Part shown: one piece after another, positions 34,371-45,043 of the stretch | Position numbering within the stretch: the first letter of the stretch is position 1 | Layout of the letters: every line of letters starts with the position of its first letter | From: Drechslerella dactyloides | Lineage: Eukaryota; Ascomycota; Orbiliomycetes; Orbiliales; Orbiliaceae | Direction of reading: 5' to 3' | DNA: 64,000 bases | Assembly: GCA_020064725.1 (NCBI GenBank) | Contig: JAGTWJ010000008.1 | Location: 1,240,001-1,304,000 of the forward strand | Notes under the pieces: model-generated | Database searches by the model: none | What the model saw: only the letters and a program-made list of their open reading frames with translations | What the model was told of the DNA's origin: nothing | Translations under genes and position numbers: made by a program

Positions 34371-36782
34371 TCACCAGCTATCCCACTCTCCAGCGGTGCC
34401 CACTGCTGCATCGTCATCCGATCCCCAGAGCTTTTCACTCCAACTTTCCCGTAAGGTGGTCTCCTCAGCGCTCAGAGTCTGCTCACTCTGCCTCTTATAG
34501 TCGAACTCCTGGTGCTCCTCCTCCTCCCTCGCCGGCCGTTCGAACGTCAGTAACACAAACAGAGATGCATTTTCTTGGTCCTCAGCTTTCGCTTCGTCGG
34601 TGGCTTCGCTGGGAACTTCAAGGGCGCCGAGTCCGTGCACGTCTTTGTCGTACTTGTACATTGTCTCTACCGGTTCGCGCAGATAGAGGGCGTTGTCGCG
34701 CTTCGGAGTAGGCATCTCGTACCGCAGCTTTGCAGGCGCTGGGTATTTTCCAAGCACGTTCCATTCGACTGTAACCGTGATCGTTGGCGTGGTGGTTTTG
34801 GCCGCGGGCTTTGGCGGTTTCTGTCGCCGGGTCCCTTCTGTTCCGTCTTCTCCCTCCTCCTCCTCGTCTTCTGACTCTGACTGATATCTCTTTAGTGGAG
34901 TATTATACACCTCTATCGTATCGAGCTCCATTTTGACGGTTGCCTTCCTTCCTGGATTTTGAACCGCTCCTTCCTTCGAACAGGGGACACTCGTATTCAG
35001 GATTATTAATCGTCCGTCTTTAGCTGCCGATTCTGAAGAGTCAAATTCCTCCTCATCGGCGGTGGCCATGAGGTACTCGAACATCGGGATATGGAAGCGG
35101 CACGCACGGCGCACGTCGTGGCTGCTATCCCAGAGCGTCTTGATGTTTACAAGCATGACGACGGCGTCGTAGTCGTAAGCCTTGTATTCCTCGCGCGGAT
35201 TGTTGTACTGCCAAACGCGCTGTACCTCCACTGGTAGCAGTAGCTTCATCGTCAGGCCTTGTGCTTCGAACAGGTCTCGCAGCTTCGGTGGATATGTTTT
35301 CTGAGGCCGCGCTTCGAAAGTGTGGTGTTTCACAAGTTGTAGTGGTGGTGGTAAGACCCGTAGGTGGCGTATGTGATTGTTCACGATTGGTGACATATCT
35401 GGTATAGTGGTGGTAAATAGTAGCTCGTCCAGCGATGACCTGACGCTGCCAGCCTTCTTGACCAAGTCGTTGCGTACGAAGATTGCAACCTGCGAGCAAT
35501 GCCCGAAGGCCTGCAAGAGCACCTCAGCACCCAGTCGTGGTTCTTGTTCGGAAACCTCAATGTTCAAACTGCGGACCTGCCGGCGCAGCGCTTCGTCGAC
35601 CCTCCAGCGGGTTGCGAGAATTTCAGCGCCGTCACGGAGCGCGCCGCAGCCGTGATAATTGACAGTGTAATTGAACTGCTCGGCGGCGGCGTTACCCCAT
35701 GCCTGAAACTCCGCTCGTGTCCATTCGAAGCGGTGGTCGTGATGGCGCATGGCGTATGTGTGCGGTGCGCGGTAGAAGCGGCGGCCAGCGACGTTGGGGT
35801 CGTCGTGCGGGTCCCAGATGTAGGGCTTTTCGCCGTTGGCATCGTCGAGCGATTCGAATGGCATTTCGAACAACGAGTTGAAGTCGCGGTTAGGGGTTGT
35901 AACTGTCGACATATAAGTTAGCAGAATATATTATGATTCGTGGTGAGGGTATGCGGACGCACCTATCAGCACTTTTGGAGTCATGCGGCCGAGGAGGACG
36001 GGAGCAAAGTTGGCGAGAGGCTCGGGATCTAGATGCTCGATGACTGTCCTCCTTGTTAGAATCTTGTACACTGTAAACACTAAAATGAGATGGTAGATAC
36101 CCTCGCATGATGTGATAGCGTCGAATGGGCCAATAGTCTGCAATGTGAGTTCTTCAAAGGAGCCTACAGTATCCAGTCAGTAATATTCCCGTGAACAGGG
36201 AGATAATATTAGTATCAGCATACCGTGGACCAAGCTGACGGTCAAGTCTCTCCAACGGTCATCGCCACCGTACTCGCACGTCGTAAAGGCCGATTCGACG
36301 CCAACGGAGAACAGCTCCTCGTCAATGTCAATGCCACTGAGTATGGACAACGGCAGCTCGTCCTCGCAACTCAGGAGGCTTTGCATCAACGGTGTGTTTC
36401 CGCCACCTAGCAATTCCCACGGCGTTAGAGCGATGTAGTTGTCTACCGACGCAATTGGTAGGCTCGACTTACATCCTACTTCTAGCAGAGACTGGATTGG
36501 GGAGGTAAAGTCGCAGGAGACCTGCCGCAGCAGCTCGTGCACCTTCACTCGCCGTTGGATTGAGAGGGGAGGGTTGAATCTGATGCACGGCGGGGTGGAG
36601 GGGGGAGTGGGCACTCCGTTGGAGAAGCGAGGCCTGCTGTCAGTGCTACTCGATGGAGCGAGAGAGGAGCTCTCGATATCTTCTCCTGCATTACTGCTAG
36701 CGCTGATGCACACCCAGGTCAACATGCCGCATACACGTTGATAGGGAATTTTGGAATGACCGGCTTACAAGTCTTCGGCCAT
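34371..36782 (-). CDS. hen1: HEN1-type small-RNA 3'-terminal 2'-O-methyltransferase
   Basis: Methylates the 2'-OH of the 3'-terminal nucleotide of small RNAs, protecting them from tailing and decay. Exons: 36769-36782, 36473-36702, 36224-36406, 36101-36163, 35963-36043 and 34371-35902; introns are 57-66 nt; about 700 aa. Landmarks: FNPPLSIQRRVKVHELL, SAM motif I LLEVGCGGN (80-85), ILSGIDID, then CEVIEHL with the metal ligands Glu163, Glu166 and His167, the VTTPNRDFN strand (191-199), and RHHDHRFEWTRAEFQAW (243-259) containing the remaining His ligand. Motif I reads GCGGN where the family usually has GCGEG. Residues after about 330 form an extension with an acidic stretch that I do not recognise. 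The 14-nt first coding exon (MAEDF) is inferred from phase; a start at 36725 without it is an alternative. Core splicing is well supported because each junction restores family sequence. Confidence 0.85.
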
Positions 36783-38482
36783 TTTTGCGTAGAACTTTGT
36801 GAAATTGGCCGTCCTCCCTTATTGGTGTTGAATGTCAAGATCTCGTAAGAGAACTGTAGAGACGCAGGAGGGCTTAGGGTTGGTTTGCAGAAAGACGTGG
36901 AGTTGATGATGAAGTTTGTTGGCGTCTTTTCGTGCTGGCTGGAATGGCGTTTGTGATTAATGTAGGAAGAAGAAGGCGCGTGGGGAGTTGCAGGTGGAAA
37001 CAATTATAAACGGATGAATCTCAGCTCAGCAGCGAGCGTGGAGTTGCTAGTTGACTGTGCAACAACAGACTCAACATCCGCTCGACTGCAAAAACCAAAA
37101 GAACAAGAAGGACGAGAAATTGTAGCTAAGGTAGATATCAAGACTGAACTCAGAGCTGAAATTTTGCTACTCATTACCAAAACACTTATACTATCATTAT
37201 TTTACCTTTCTTTAGTGTTCTGACAGCGACGAATCAGGAGGTTCTGTATTCTAGGCATGCACGGATCCGCAGGGCCAGAAACATTTGACACCCCAATAAT
37301 TTTGAGGTCTCAAGCAAGGTGCTCAAGCGGCGGAAATTGCAAATTAAGCCAAGGAAGCTCCAAAGCTCAAACTCGATCGGGGAGACTATAGTCTTCAAAT
37401 TGCGGATACAGACCAGCAATGTTGCATTTTGTGCGTTGAAGAACAATGCCTGAAATCCGCGAATAGGGATCTGGGGTTTTTATATACCTTTTTTGGTACC
37501 GTATGCCAGGGAATCTGTTTATAGCCTTCGCTGTCTTCGTTTTGACGTATCTGTTGCACTAGCACGTCCATGTACGCGTGCGCCGGAGGGGAAGACGGGG
37601 AGATCTAATGACCGTTCTCACAACAATTCATATTGCAACCTACGGTATCACACGCTGTCGGTATTAATTTTACCGCCATTAGCACTGCTGTAGACCGCGG
37701 AATCTTCACCCTTGTGGATACTAATCCGCGTGCCTAGCGAACGGTACATCTCGCCACCAGACTACGATCTAACAGTTGGGCAGTGGCCCTGCACCACCAC
37801 AAAACAAGCTTTCCAAATTTCTTGCCGAATGTTGGGAGCAGGATCCTCGATCAGAGCTCGATCTCTCTCACCTTGCAAGCTAACAACCATTGGAATTCAC
37901 TGCGCCATCCATATATTGATTTGGGTGAGATTGTGTTTTTGGCGCGCATGTAACATATGGTCAGTATTGCCCTTGTTGTCAACTTGCCGAGCAGGGATCA
38001 TTCGGGAACTAGCCCCCATACAGAAGATGCTTAACTTCAAAAAAAATTGATCCAAGTCTCTATACTAAGCTTTCTGTCCCTGCACGCTGCCTATATTATG
38101 ATCTCGATAATTCCTAGCTCCAGGCTGCCGAAAACCACGGTCACCATCTGGTTGATTAACAACCGGGCTTCTTCTTTTGTCGCCCTCCCAATCCCAGGAT
38201 GCGAGAGAGCCGTGTTCTCAAGATGCTACTTACATCGGGGGACCCCAGAGATTTTTACCCTATACAGTAGGTGGACATGATATCGATAAAGACAACCGAT
38301 AGAGATAACCACTTTCCTATGGCGCGATGTGATCACGATTGCCTATCAAGCGGCATGATTACAAATGGGTCCGCGGAGGAGTAGCAGAAGAGAAGTTGTA
38401 TTTAAGGTAGCTCTATCCTGATGGAAGGGGAGCTGTTATGCTGTAGTCGCCATCGATTCTACCCCCCTTCTTACTATTTTTT
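36783..38482. other. Divergent intergenic region HEN1 / M6 peptidase
   Basis: About 1.7 kb, more AT-rich than the left part of the window. Open frames are short and without domains. No gene called; it should include both promoters. Confidence 0.45.
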
Positions 38483-40510
38483 ATGATAGCAAGCATGCGG
38501 ATTACTCTAGTTTCCGCCGCTCTAGCTAGCGGGCTGCTCTCCCCTGCTGTGAGAGCGGCGCCGACAAACCATGTCTCCAGCGATCCCTTCGCGGTCATTG
38601 ATGCACAGAATTGGGTCAATCCAGACAACATGACGTGGGCAGACTACCGCCGCCCGCCAGGCACGAACTGGGCGGACCCTGGGCGCAAGGGCTCGAAACG
38701 GAACTTTAATATTGCCCTCGTTACTATCGATTATCCAGACATGGAATTTGTCATAACACAAGCTCCGCACTCGACAATTTTTACCAACCCGCAGCCTATT
38801 CCAGCTAAGCCGGCGCGCAATGAGGTCCCAGCATTTTATCGAGACCTTTTAAACAAGCCCGGTGATCTGAATCGCGGCCATACTTTACACGAATACTGGA
38901 TGGAGGACTCCGGCGGTGAATATGGCGTGGATTTGACGGCCTTTGGACCGTATAAAATGCCATCGCGCTCGTATCAATACGGTATCACCAGTGATATGAA
39001 TCCGGGCGAATGCCCTAAGGGTGAGCGCTGCAACATCAATATCCGTAGCGATTCGTTGGCCGCGTGGCGCGCCGATGTAGGCGATAAAACTGCAAGCAGC
39101 TTTGAACTGGTTTTCATCCTGTCTGCCGGTCAGGACGAATCGTCAACTTGGCAAGAATTCGGTGAAATGCGCTTCCAGACGCGCGAAGATGTGCCCGACT
39201 CCTTCGGCCCACCGGTAACTGGCAACCACAGCAACTACGCTCATACCCGCTACGTTGACTGGACCTCATGGGCTGCAGCATCGGCCATCTGGCCAAACGC
39301 CGGCAGCGGGTCGTCGACCCAGGCAGAGAGCTCAGGAATGGGCACCTATGCTCATGAGCTTTCCCATCTTCTCAACATTGGTGACAACTATAATAACCCG
39401 TATGGCATCCCTCTGCGACGTGCATATACGGGACCATGGTCGATGATGTCTCGTGGATCTTTCAATGGGCCCGGCGGACCTCACAATCGCTGGCAGATCC
39501 CCTCGGTTCAAGGCGGCTCTATGGGCTCGCTGCATACAATGAGAGATAAAAGCCAGCTGGGGCTTGTCGCTGACACTGCTATCGTACGCCTCGAGCGAAA
39601 TGAGCTTCCGAAATCAGGCCTCGTCCTTCTCCGTGCAACTGCACGCTGCATGAATCCTCCGCCCGGCAAGAATGGTAAAATGGGCCTCCACATCAATATG
39701 GATAAAGACCGCTCTCCCACCTGCAATATCAACACCGAAGTCCTATGCGACGGCGGCAAGTATGACGGCTACGAAATCGAGGTCGTTGACCGCATGGGCT
39801 CTGACTCTTTCGCTCCCGACTCCGGGGTTCTGATCAGCAAGGTCAAAAAGCCCGGCGCGTACCAGCCGTTCCAATGGGTGATCGATGCGAACCCACAGGA
39901 TATCAACCTCGTCGATTTCCACCGTCCCAACGGCTCGATATCCATGGTCACAATGGGCGACTATCGTCAACTCTCGGACGCTCTCTTCCACGCGGGAACT
40001 CGCTCCGGTAGCCAATTCGAATACGTGGACGAGCCAAACCGCCTGCATTTCTATATCATCGAGCGGAACCGTGACCACGACGGCATACTTTCGTATACCT
40101 TTGCGGTACGCTCACTCGATGGGAGTGGACCAAGCAAACGCGGTGTTACACTGACGCCTGGAACAGTGAAGGCCAGTCGCAAGAATACTCCCACTAATCG
40201 AGGGGTAAACTGTGTTTTCGATCTGGGAAATACGGGCAAATTTGTCGCTGGTGGCAACCACCCGCAAAACGTGCAGCCGTACTTGCAGTCGGACGTCTAT
40301 CGACTTAGCGCAGAGGTTGCTGGCAAGGGCTGGCGTGTCGAGCTACCTAACGCCCTCGCGGCCGCCCAATTCGGCGCCTCGACGAAAGTTAGTGTGGCAG
40401 TAGGTGCTGCGTCTGATGCTGATGCGGAGGCCGTCGTCAAGCTGGTAGTCACTTCCGAGTCGGATAAGACTGTCAAGGCGTCTGCAGAGTGCCGAGTATC
40501 CAAAGAATGA
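38483..40510 (+). CDS. Secreted M6-type (immune inhibitor A-like) zinc metallopeptidase
   Basis: Extracellular protease; intronless, 675 aa. Signal peptide at the N-terminus (MRITLVSAALASGLLSPAVR); the start could be 38483 or the in-frame ATG at 38495. The catalytic zinc site is GTYAHELSHLLNIGDNYNNP with His291, Glu292, His295 and the GD pair expected for the third ligand in this family. Before it lies an M6-like N-domain (FNIALVTIDYPD, FYRDLLNKPGDLNRGHTLHEYWMED). The 300 residues after the site form beta-rich modules without a recognised name. Bacterial InhA proteases are the best-known relatives; fungal homologues are known to exist. The absence of introns contrasts with most genes here. 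Toxicity or role in infection cannot be inferred; nutrient proteolysis is equally likely. Confidence 0.88.
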   Translation: MIASMRITLVSAALASGLLSPAVRAAPTNHVSSDPFAVIDAQNWVNPDNMTWADYRRPPGTNWADPGRKGSKRNFNIALVTIDYPDMEFVITQAPHSTIFTNPQPIPAKPARNEVPAFYRDLLNKPGDLNRGHTLHEYWMEDSGGEYGVDLTAFGPYKMPSRSYQYGITSDMNPGECPKGERCNINIRSDSLAAWRADVGDKTASSFELVFILSAGQDESSTWQEFGEMRFQTREDVPDSFGPPVTGNHSNYAHTRYVDWTSWAAASAIWPNAGSGSSTQAESSGMGTYAHELSHLLNIGDNYNNPYGIPLRRAYTGPWSMMSRGSFNGPGGPHNRWQIPSVQGGSMGSLHTMRDKSQLGLVADTAIVRLERNELPKSGLVLLRATARCMNPPPGKNGKMGLHINMDKDRSPTCNINTEVLCDGGKYDGYEIEVVDRMGSDSFAPDSGVLISKVKKPGAYQPFQWVIDANPQDINLVDFHRPNGSISMVTMGDYRQLSDALFHAGTRSGSQFEYVDEPNRLHFYIIERNRDHDGILSYTFAVRSLDGSGPSKRGVTLTPGTVKASRKNTPTNRGVNCVFDLGNTGKFVAGGNHPQNVQPYLQSDVYRLSAEVAGKGWRVELPNALAAAQFGASTKVSVAVGAASDADAEAVVKLVVTSESDKTVKASAECRVSKE

Positions 40511-42315
40511 AATTATGAACACCAGAGAATCTGGTTTACGAGACCAGTCTTATATTTTGACATTGCATAATGCAACATCAAAACAACGCATGTATATACC
40601 CGCAAGTCTTCGTAGTCATGCTGCTAGATTTTGATATACCATTCCATCTGAAGTTTATCATTTCTCGTTATGAACGAGGCAGTTCTCCTCGATATGAATT
40701 GGTTTCAGTGCTAAATCACGCTGTGTATGACCTATTTAATCACGGCGTCAGATCCGACCACCTTCCGAATATTCGTAAAGATCTCTTAGCGCTCGAGCTC
40801 GGGATGTGATTCTGAAAGAACCATGCCGTCGCGGTCTCTAGAGTCGGATTATTCTCAGCGCGTTCGGAAACTCGGGGCGTTATTTGTATCCAGCACCCTA
40901 ATAGAGGCGGCTTAGTAGAGGCATCTATATAAGGCAGACCAATCAAGCACCAATTTGAAATTTGATGGTTAGAGCTGCTTAAAGACAACGAGAAGTTCGA
41001 AGACGTTGGTGATCGATAATAGGAAAGCGAAATTCAAGCGCAAACCTTTATTTTCTGCATTCTTGTGATTCTGAGTGCCAAGAGCAAGATCGGGAAAAAA
41101 GCCCAAAAGACTGAGAGCATCATGTCCATCCGTAGACACCTAACCGCACAGGATATAGATCTATGCATGGCGGTCATGTCCGTTTGGCACATAGTCGAGC
41201 CATTGCACCCTGCAACTTTCAAGTTCGCTTAGCTTAGTTGCCTCAATATCGGTTTCAAAAAGTCGGGTTAGCGGTCAAGCGAAGCGCGAATGAGCTGCAA
41301 GATCTCCCACGCGGCTACATGGATAGAGGCGCAGATGTCTTCAATTTTTTTGAGCCACATGATCCGCACTCAGGATTTCCGCAGGCATTGCAATATTGGA
41401 GGGCGCTCCACAGCCTCTCGTGCGCGGAGCCCCAATCATCATCCAGTTTCATTGCGCTCGAAATTTGGAGGTTTGTGTTGGGAGGTGTTCACTATGCAGG
41501 CTGCTTATGGCAGCCGCCATCCGCCATTAGGTAAAGAAGTTACCAGCGGAAACAAAATCCCCCTTCTGCGGCTCGAAATTCTACAATATGGGATGGCAAA
41601 ACTTCTGAATTCGAAGGTGGCAGTTAAGAACTAGCCGCTGGAAGCATTTACTGTAGGTATTAGATCTGACTACACTAAGCAACGTAGCTGTGCGCTTGGC
41701 TTGTATCGAAGGGCCGCTAGCCCGTATATATATTCGTAGCTTCCCAAAAAGGGGTGAGTTCTCAGCGAAATAAGGTTACGCGGACCGCATCCATGCATTC
41801 GCTTCATAGGGCAGGCGCGATGTCGACGAGGCTGACGTAGTCCAAAACGTCAACTGAGCCGATGAAATAAGCCTCAATTCACGTATTTCTGACTAACAAC
41901 CTTCTAAAATGCTGGTTTTATCTGCGGGTTCTATCGACAAGAGGAATGGATTTTCGTCTACTGCACTTACGTTGTTCATGCGAATACCTTCCGGAAGTGG
42001 CAAAAACCACGCGCGAGACACTTTTGTTCCATGGACTAGTAAGGGTTTACTTCGCGACAAGCATGGTTCGGATTTCGTATTCTCCGTTCGGCGGAGAATT
42101 TGCCATAATTTAGCAACGGGATTATCGTCACCTCGAGTATCTCCGCTAAGACGATATCGAAATTGTCATGAAGTATAAATGTTAAGGTGGTCGTGCCCTG
42201 CTGTTGGATTTCAAACACGACAACAACTACACAACAGTCATTACTCGAATCAAAAACATTAAAATCCTAGGATATTGAATACTTCTAGACCCACATTCAC
42301 TTTTATCATTTCGAC
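40511..42315. other. AT-rich intergenic region, no gene seen
   Basis: About 1.8 kb. Short open frames at 40570-40809 and 41238-41634 show no domain, signal peptide or clear splice logic. It may contain decayed sequence, but I found no repeat pair or terminal inverted repeat by eye. Confidence 0.45.
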
Positions 42316-43842
42316 ATGGTTCGCAGCGGGTTGCTCTTCGGCGTTTTGCCGCTATTGGCCGGCGCCTCCCCTGTGCCTTCATACCAAGATTCCTTGTATT
42401 CGACAGAACAATCCGTGTTCGAGGATTGTTTGAAAGCAGCAGACGTCCCTACAGTCCTGCAGTCCACGCCCAACTTCGCGGCTCTAGCCCTGCCGATGAA
42501 CACTCGGATGAAAACCAAACCTGCAGTTATAACTATCCCCACAACGGCTCAACATGTCTCGTCAACTGTTAAATGCGCCAGCCAATTCAAGCTCAAAGTC
42601 ACACCTAAAAGTGGTGGCCACGCTTACAATGCCCAGGGCCTCGGCGACGGTGCTGTGGTCATTGACCTGCAGCGTTTCCAAGATGTGGTTTACGATCCCA
42701 AAACACAGCTAGCTCGAGTAGGTGGTGGCGTCAGACTCGGAAACATGGCTCAAAAGCTATATGATCAAGGTAAACGCGGCATCCCGCATGGAACTTGCCC
42801 TGATGTTGGCGTCGGTGGTCATTCTGCTGGCGGGTTCGGCTGGTCCAGCCGCCAATGGGGTCTTACTGTGGATCAGATGGTCGAGGTCGAAGTCGTGACG
42901 GCGGATGGCGCCATCAGGAGAGTCAACAAGGATTGCGAAAGTGATCTCTTCTGGGCCTTGAGGGGCGCGGCGCCCAGCTTTGGTGTCATCACGAACTTTT
43001 GGTTCAAAACCTATGAGGCCCCCGAGAATATCGTCACCTACTCATACAAGTTCACGGGATCCGTCGACGTATTATCCTCGGCATTCTTCGAGATCCAAAA
43101 GTTCGCAGAGACCTTGCCAAAGGAAGTCGGAATGCTTGTCGACTTTTTGGAAAACGGCTCAGGTTTCAGGGTCTACGGTGCCTATTATAACAAGACGCTG
43201 GAGCAATTCAACTGTCTCTTCAACCCCCTCCTCCAGAAGCTGCCAAATCCCGGCAGTTCCGCCGAGGTCAAGGTGAGGGGTTGGATCGACACTCTCGTCT
43301 ATGCTGCTGAAGGCAACGTTACGACTATCGTCGTCCCGGAGACCGGTAGCAATCTGCACGCCCCGTTCTACGCGAAAAGTGTCTTGACATCAGAAGATTC
43401 GCCTTTGACTTTGGAAGCGATCAAGCGCGTATTCACTTTCGCAACTACCCAGGGCCGCGCCGCGACAGAGAAGGGTCTTCCTTGGCAGGTTCTCTTGATT
43501 TTCTCCGGAGGTCGTGACAGCGCTCTCAACAGCAAGGCTCTCTTGAGCGAGAGCAGCTTCGCTCAGCGTAACACTTTCTGGTCCTGGGGATTGTTCAGTT
43601 TCATTGGAAACTTGAATGAGCAGTCGAACAAGGACTCCATTTCCTTCCTGAACGATTTCGACCGTACCCTCAGGAGACCCGGTGATGCTGCATATGTGAA
43701 TGCGCACGATTCCGAGTACACAAGAGAGGAAAGCCACAGATTGGTTTATGGCTCACAGTACCAGAAGCTGAGCGTCGTAAAGAAAAAGTGGGATCAGAAC
43801 CAGGTCTTCTGGTACCCGCAAAGCATCGACCCGGCTGCTTGA
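42316..43842 (+). CDS. Secreted AA7 FAD-linked oligosaccharide oxidase (BBE-like)
   Basis: Flavin oxidase of the berberine-bridge/glucooligosaccharide oxidase type; oxidises the reducing end of oligosaccharides, or other alcohols, with release of H2O2. Intronless, 508 aa. Signal peptide 1-17 (LLFGVLPLLAGASP). The FAD_binding_4 domain covers about 60-240: TPKSGGHAYNAQG with His102, and HGTCPDVGVGGHSAGG with Cys161, the two residues that hold FAD by bicovalent links. The substrate domain follows (FWFKTYEAPENIVTYSY), and the C-terminal BBE segment is HRLVYGSQYQKLSVVKKKWD then NQVFWYPQSI. The dual-link residues and length match AA7; the exact sugar substrate cannot be read from sequence. It sits in the accessory-looking interval and is intronless like its neighbour. 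Confidence 0.92.
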   Translation: MVRSGLLFGVLPLLAGASPVPSYQDSLYSTEQSVFEDCLKAADVPTVLQSTPNFAALALPMNTRMKTKPAVITIPTTAQHVSSTVKCASQFKLKVTPKSGGHAYNAQGLGDGAVVIDLQRFQDVVYDPKTQLARVGGGVRLGNMAQKLYDQGKRGIPHGTCPDVGVGGHSAGGFGWSSRQWGLTVDQMVEVEVVTADGAIRRVNKDCESDLFWALRGAAPSFGVITNFWFKTYEAPENIVTYSYKFTGSVDVLSSAFFEIQKFAETLPKEVGMLVDFLENGSGFRVYGAYYNKTLEQFNCLFNPLLQKLPNPGSSAEVKVRGWIDTLVYAAEGNVTTIVVPETGSNLHAPFYAKSVLTSEDSPLTLEAIKRVFTFATTQGRAATEKGLPWQVLLIFSGGRDSALNSKALLSESSFAQRNTFWSWGLFSFIGNLNEQSNKDSISFLNDFDRTLRRPGDAAYVNAHDSEYTREESHRLVYGSQYQKLSVVKKKWDQNQVFWYPQSIDPAA

Positions 43843-45043
43843 AGAAGCCTCTGTATACTTCATACAGATGTACATATGTATATTATAATTGGTGTCAACC
43901 GGTGGCCTGGTTTTAGCCGCCTTCCTGTATGGTGTTGGTGTATTAGGTAGTCCTTTGTATAGTTCAGATATTGCCCCTGCCGTCGTCGACGCTCTTTGTT
44001 TCGACACATGTACACAAATTTCACACTATTGTTTTACTAGTTTGCCCGGAAAATTATTCAATGTTTTTTTTTTTATATTCCCAGTTTGAATTTGAACACC
44101 AGCAGTATTACAATATAAACACCCACAGAACCGAAGCCTAGAATAAGGAGCAGAGCGGGTATATATCATGGTGACCTAACAGGTCACTCACGAGCTCACT
44201 TCCATTCAGTTTTCATGTATAGCTGGCAACAAGCTGCATAATTTTGACACTTCAGCCTGTTACTCAAATTAACTGCAAGTGGCATTCAGTTAAATCCAAC
44301 GGTCAAAGTTATCTTGACCCGGAGTCGTCCACTTTCGGCTAGATGATATCCCTCTGTTTCTATCTCTTTTACTACAATGGGAATTAACGTATAACGTGCT
44401 GACTAGTCGCTCATGTGGAAGAATGCAAATGCACGTCTTAATAGATGGTCAACAACGGCGTAGAACTCCCATGAAGTTTGCAACGTTTGTGTGGTAGAAA
44501 GGGGGCCTATATTTCCCAATCGCACTGCTGAATATCGTGACTCTACGGAGGCTGCTCAGAGTGAATTAAATGTAAATACGTGTACATGTACATGCTGAAT
44601 TTGCGATTTGGTTTTTTCTCAGACTAGCATTGAATTTGTTGATCGTACCGCAGCCAAAAGTGCGAAACCGTGATTGATGTTCTTTCGGAGTCCTAGATAT
44701 CTCCACAATACCCCGGAACCCTGCAGCAAGAATGATCAGGGAGTTTTCAGGCTACTTATAAAGATAACGGTGACAACACCACTCAATTGACAGGGTATTT
44801 TCCGTTCCAGAGGTGCATGTCTACGGCAGACTGCAGCCAAACGGATTTCCAGCAAACACCCAAAATACAACAACACTGCAAGCGTGATATATAAATCTGT
44901 GGATGCCGCCCGGACAGCCGTCCCTCCGTTAGTCACTCCACGACGCTCAGCTCCCTTCCGGCATATTCTTCCACGTCTTCCATCCAGTATATATAAACCC
45001 TTCCCTATCTACTCCATCTCAAACCCCCGAATTCATCACGACA
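43843..45043. other. AT-rich intergenic region before the zinc-finger gene
   Basis: About 1.2 kb with poly-T near 44063-44073 and several ATG-free AT runs. No gene seen. The 3' part should be the promoter of the C2H2 gene. Confidence 0.45.
44988..44997 (+). promoter_or_regulatory. TATA-box-like element
   Basis: TATATATAAA about 47-56 bases before the ATG of the zinc-finger gene. The position is close for a transcription start plus leader, so a role as core promoter is plausible but unproven. Confidence 0.4.

Noticed and set aside
40511..42315. Possible transposon relic in the AT-rich gap
   Set aside because: No paired terminal repeats, no transposase-like open frame and no target-site duplication could be found by eye.
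34371..43842. Biosynthetic gene cluster around the AA7 oxidase
   Set aside because: No polyketide synthase, peptide synthetase, terpene cyclase, transporter or P450 nearby; AA7 oxidases also act alone on sugars.
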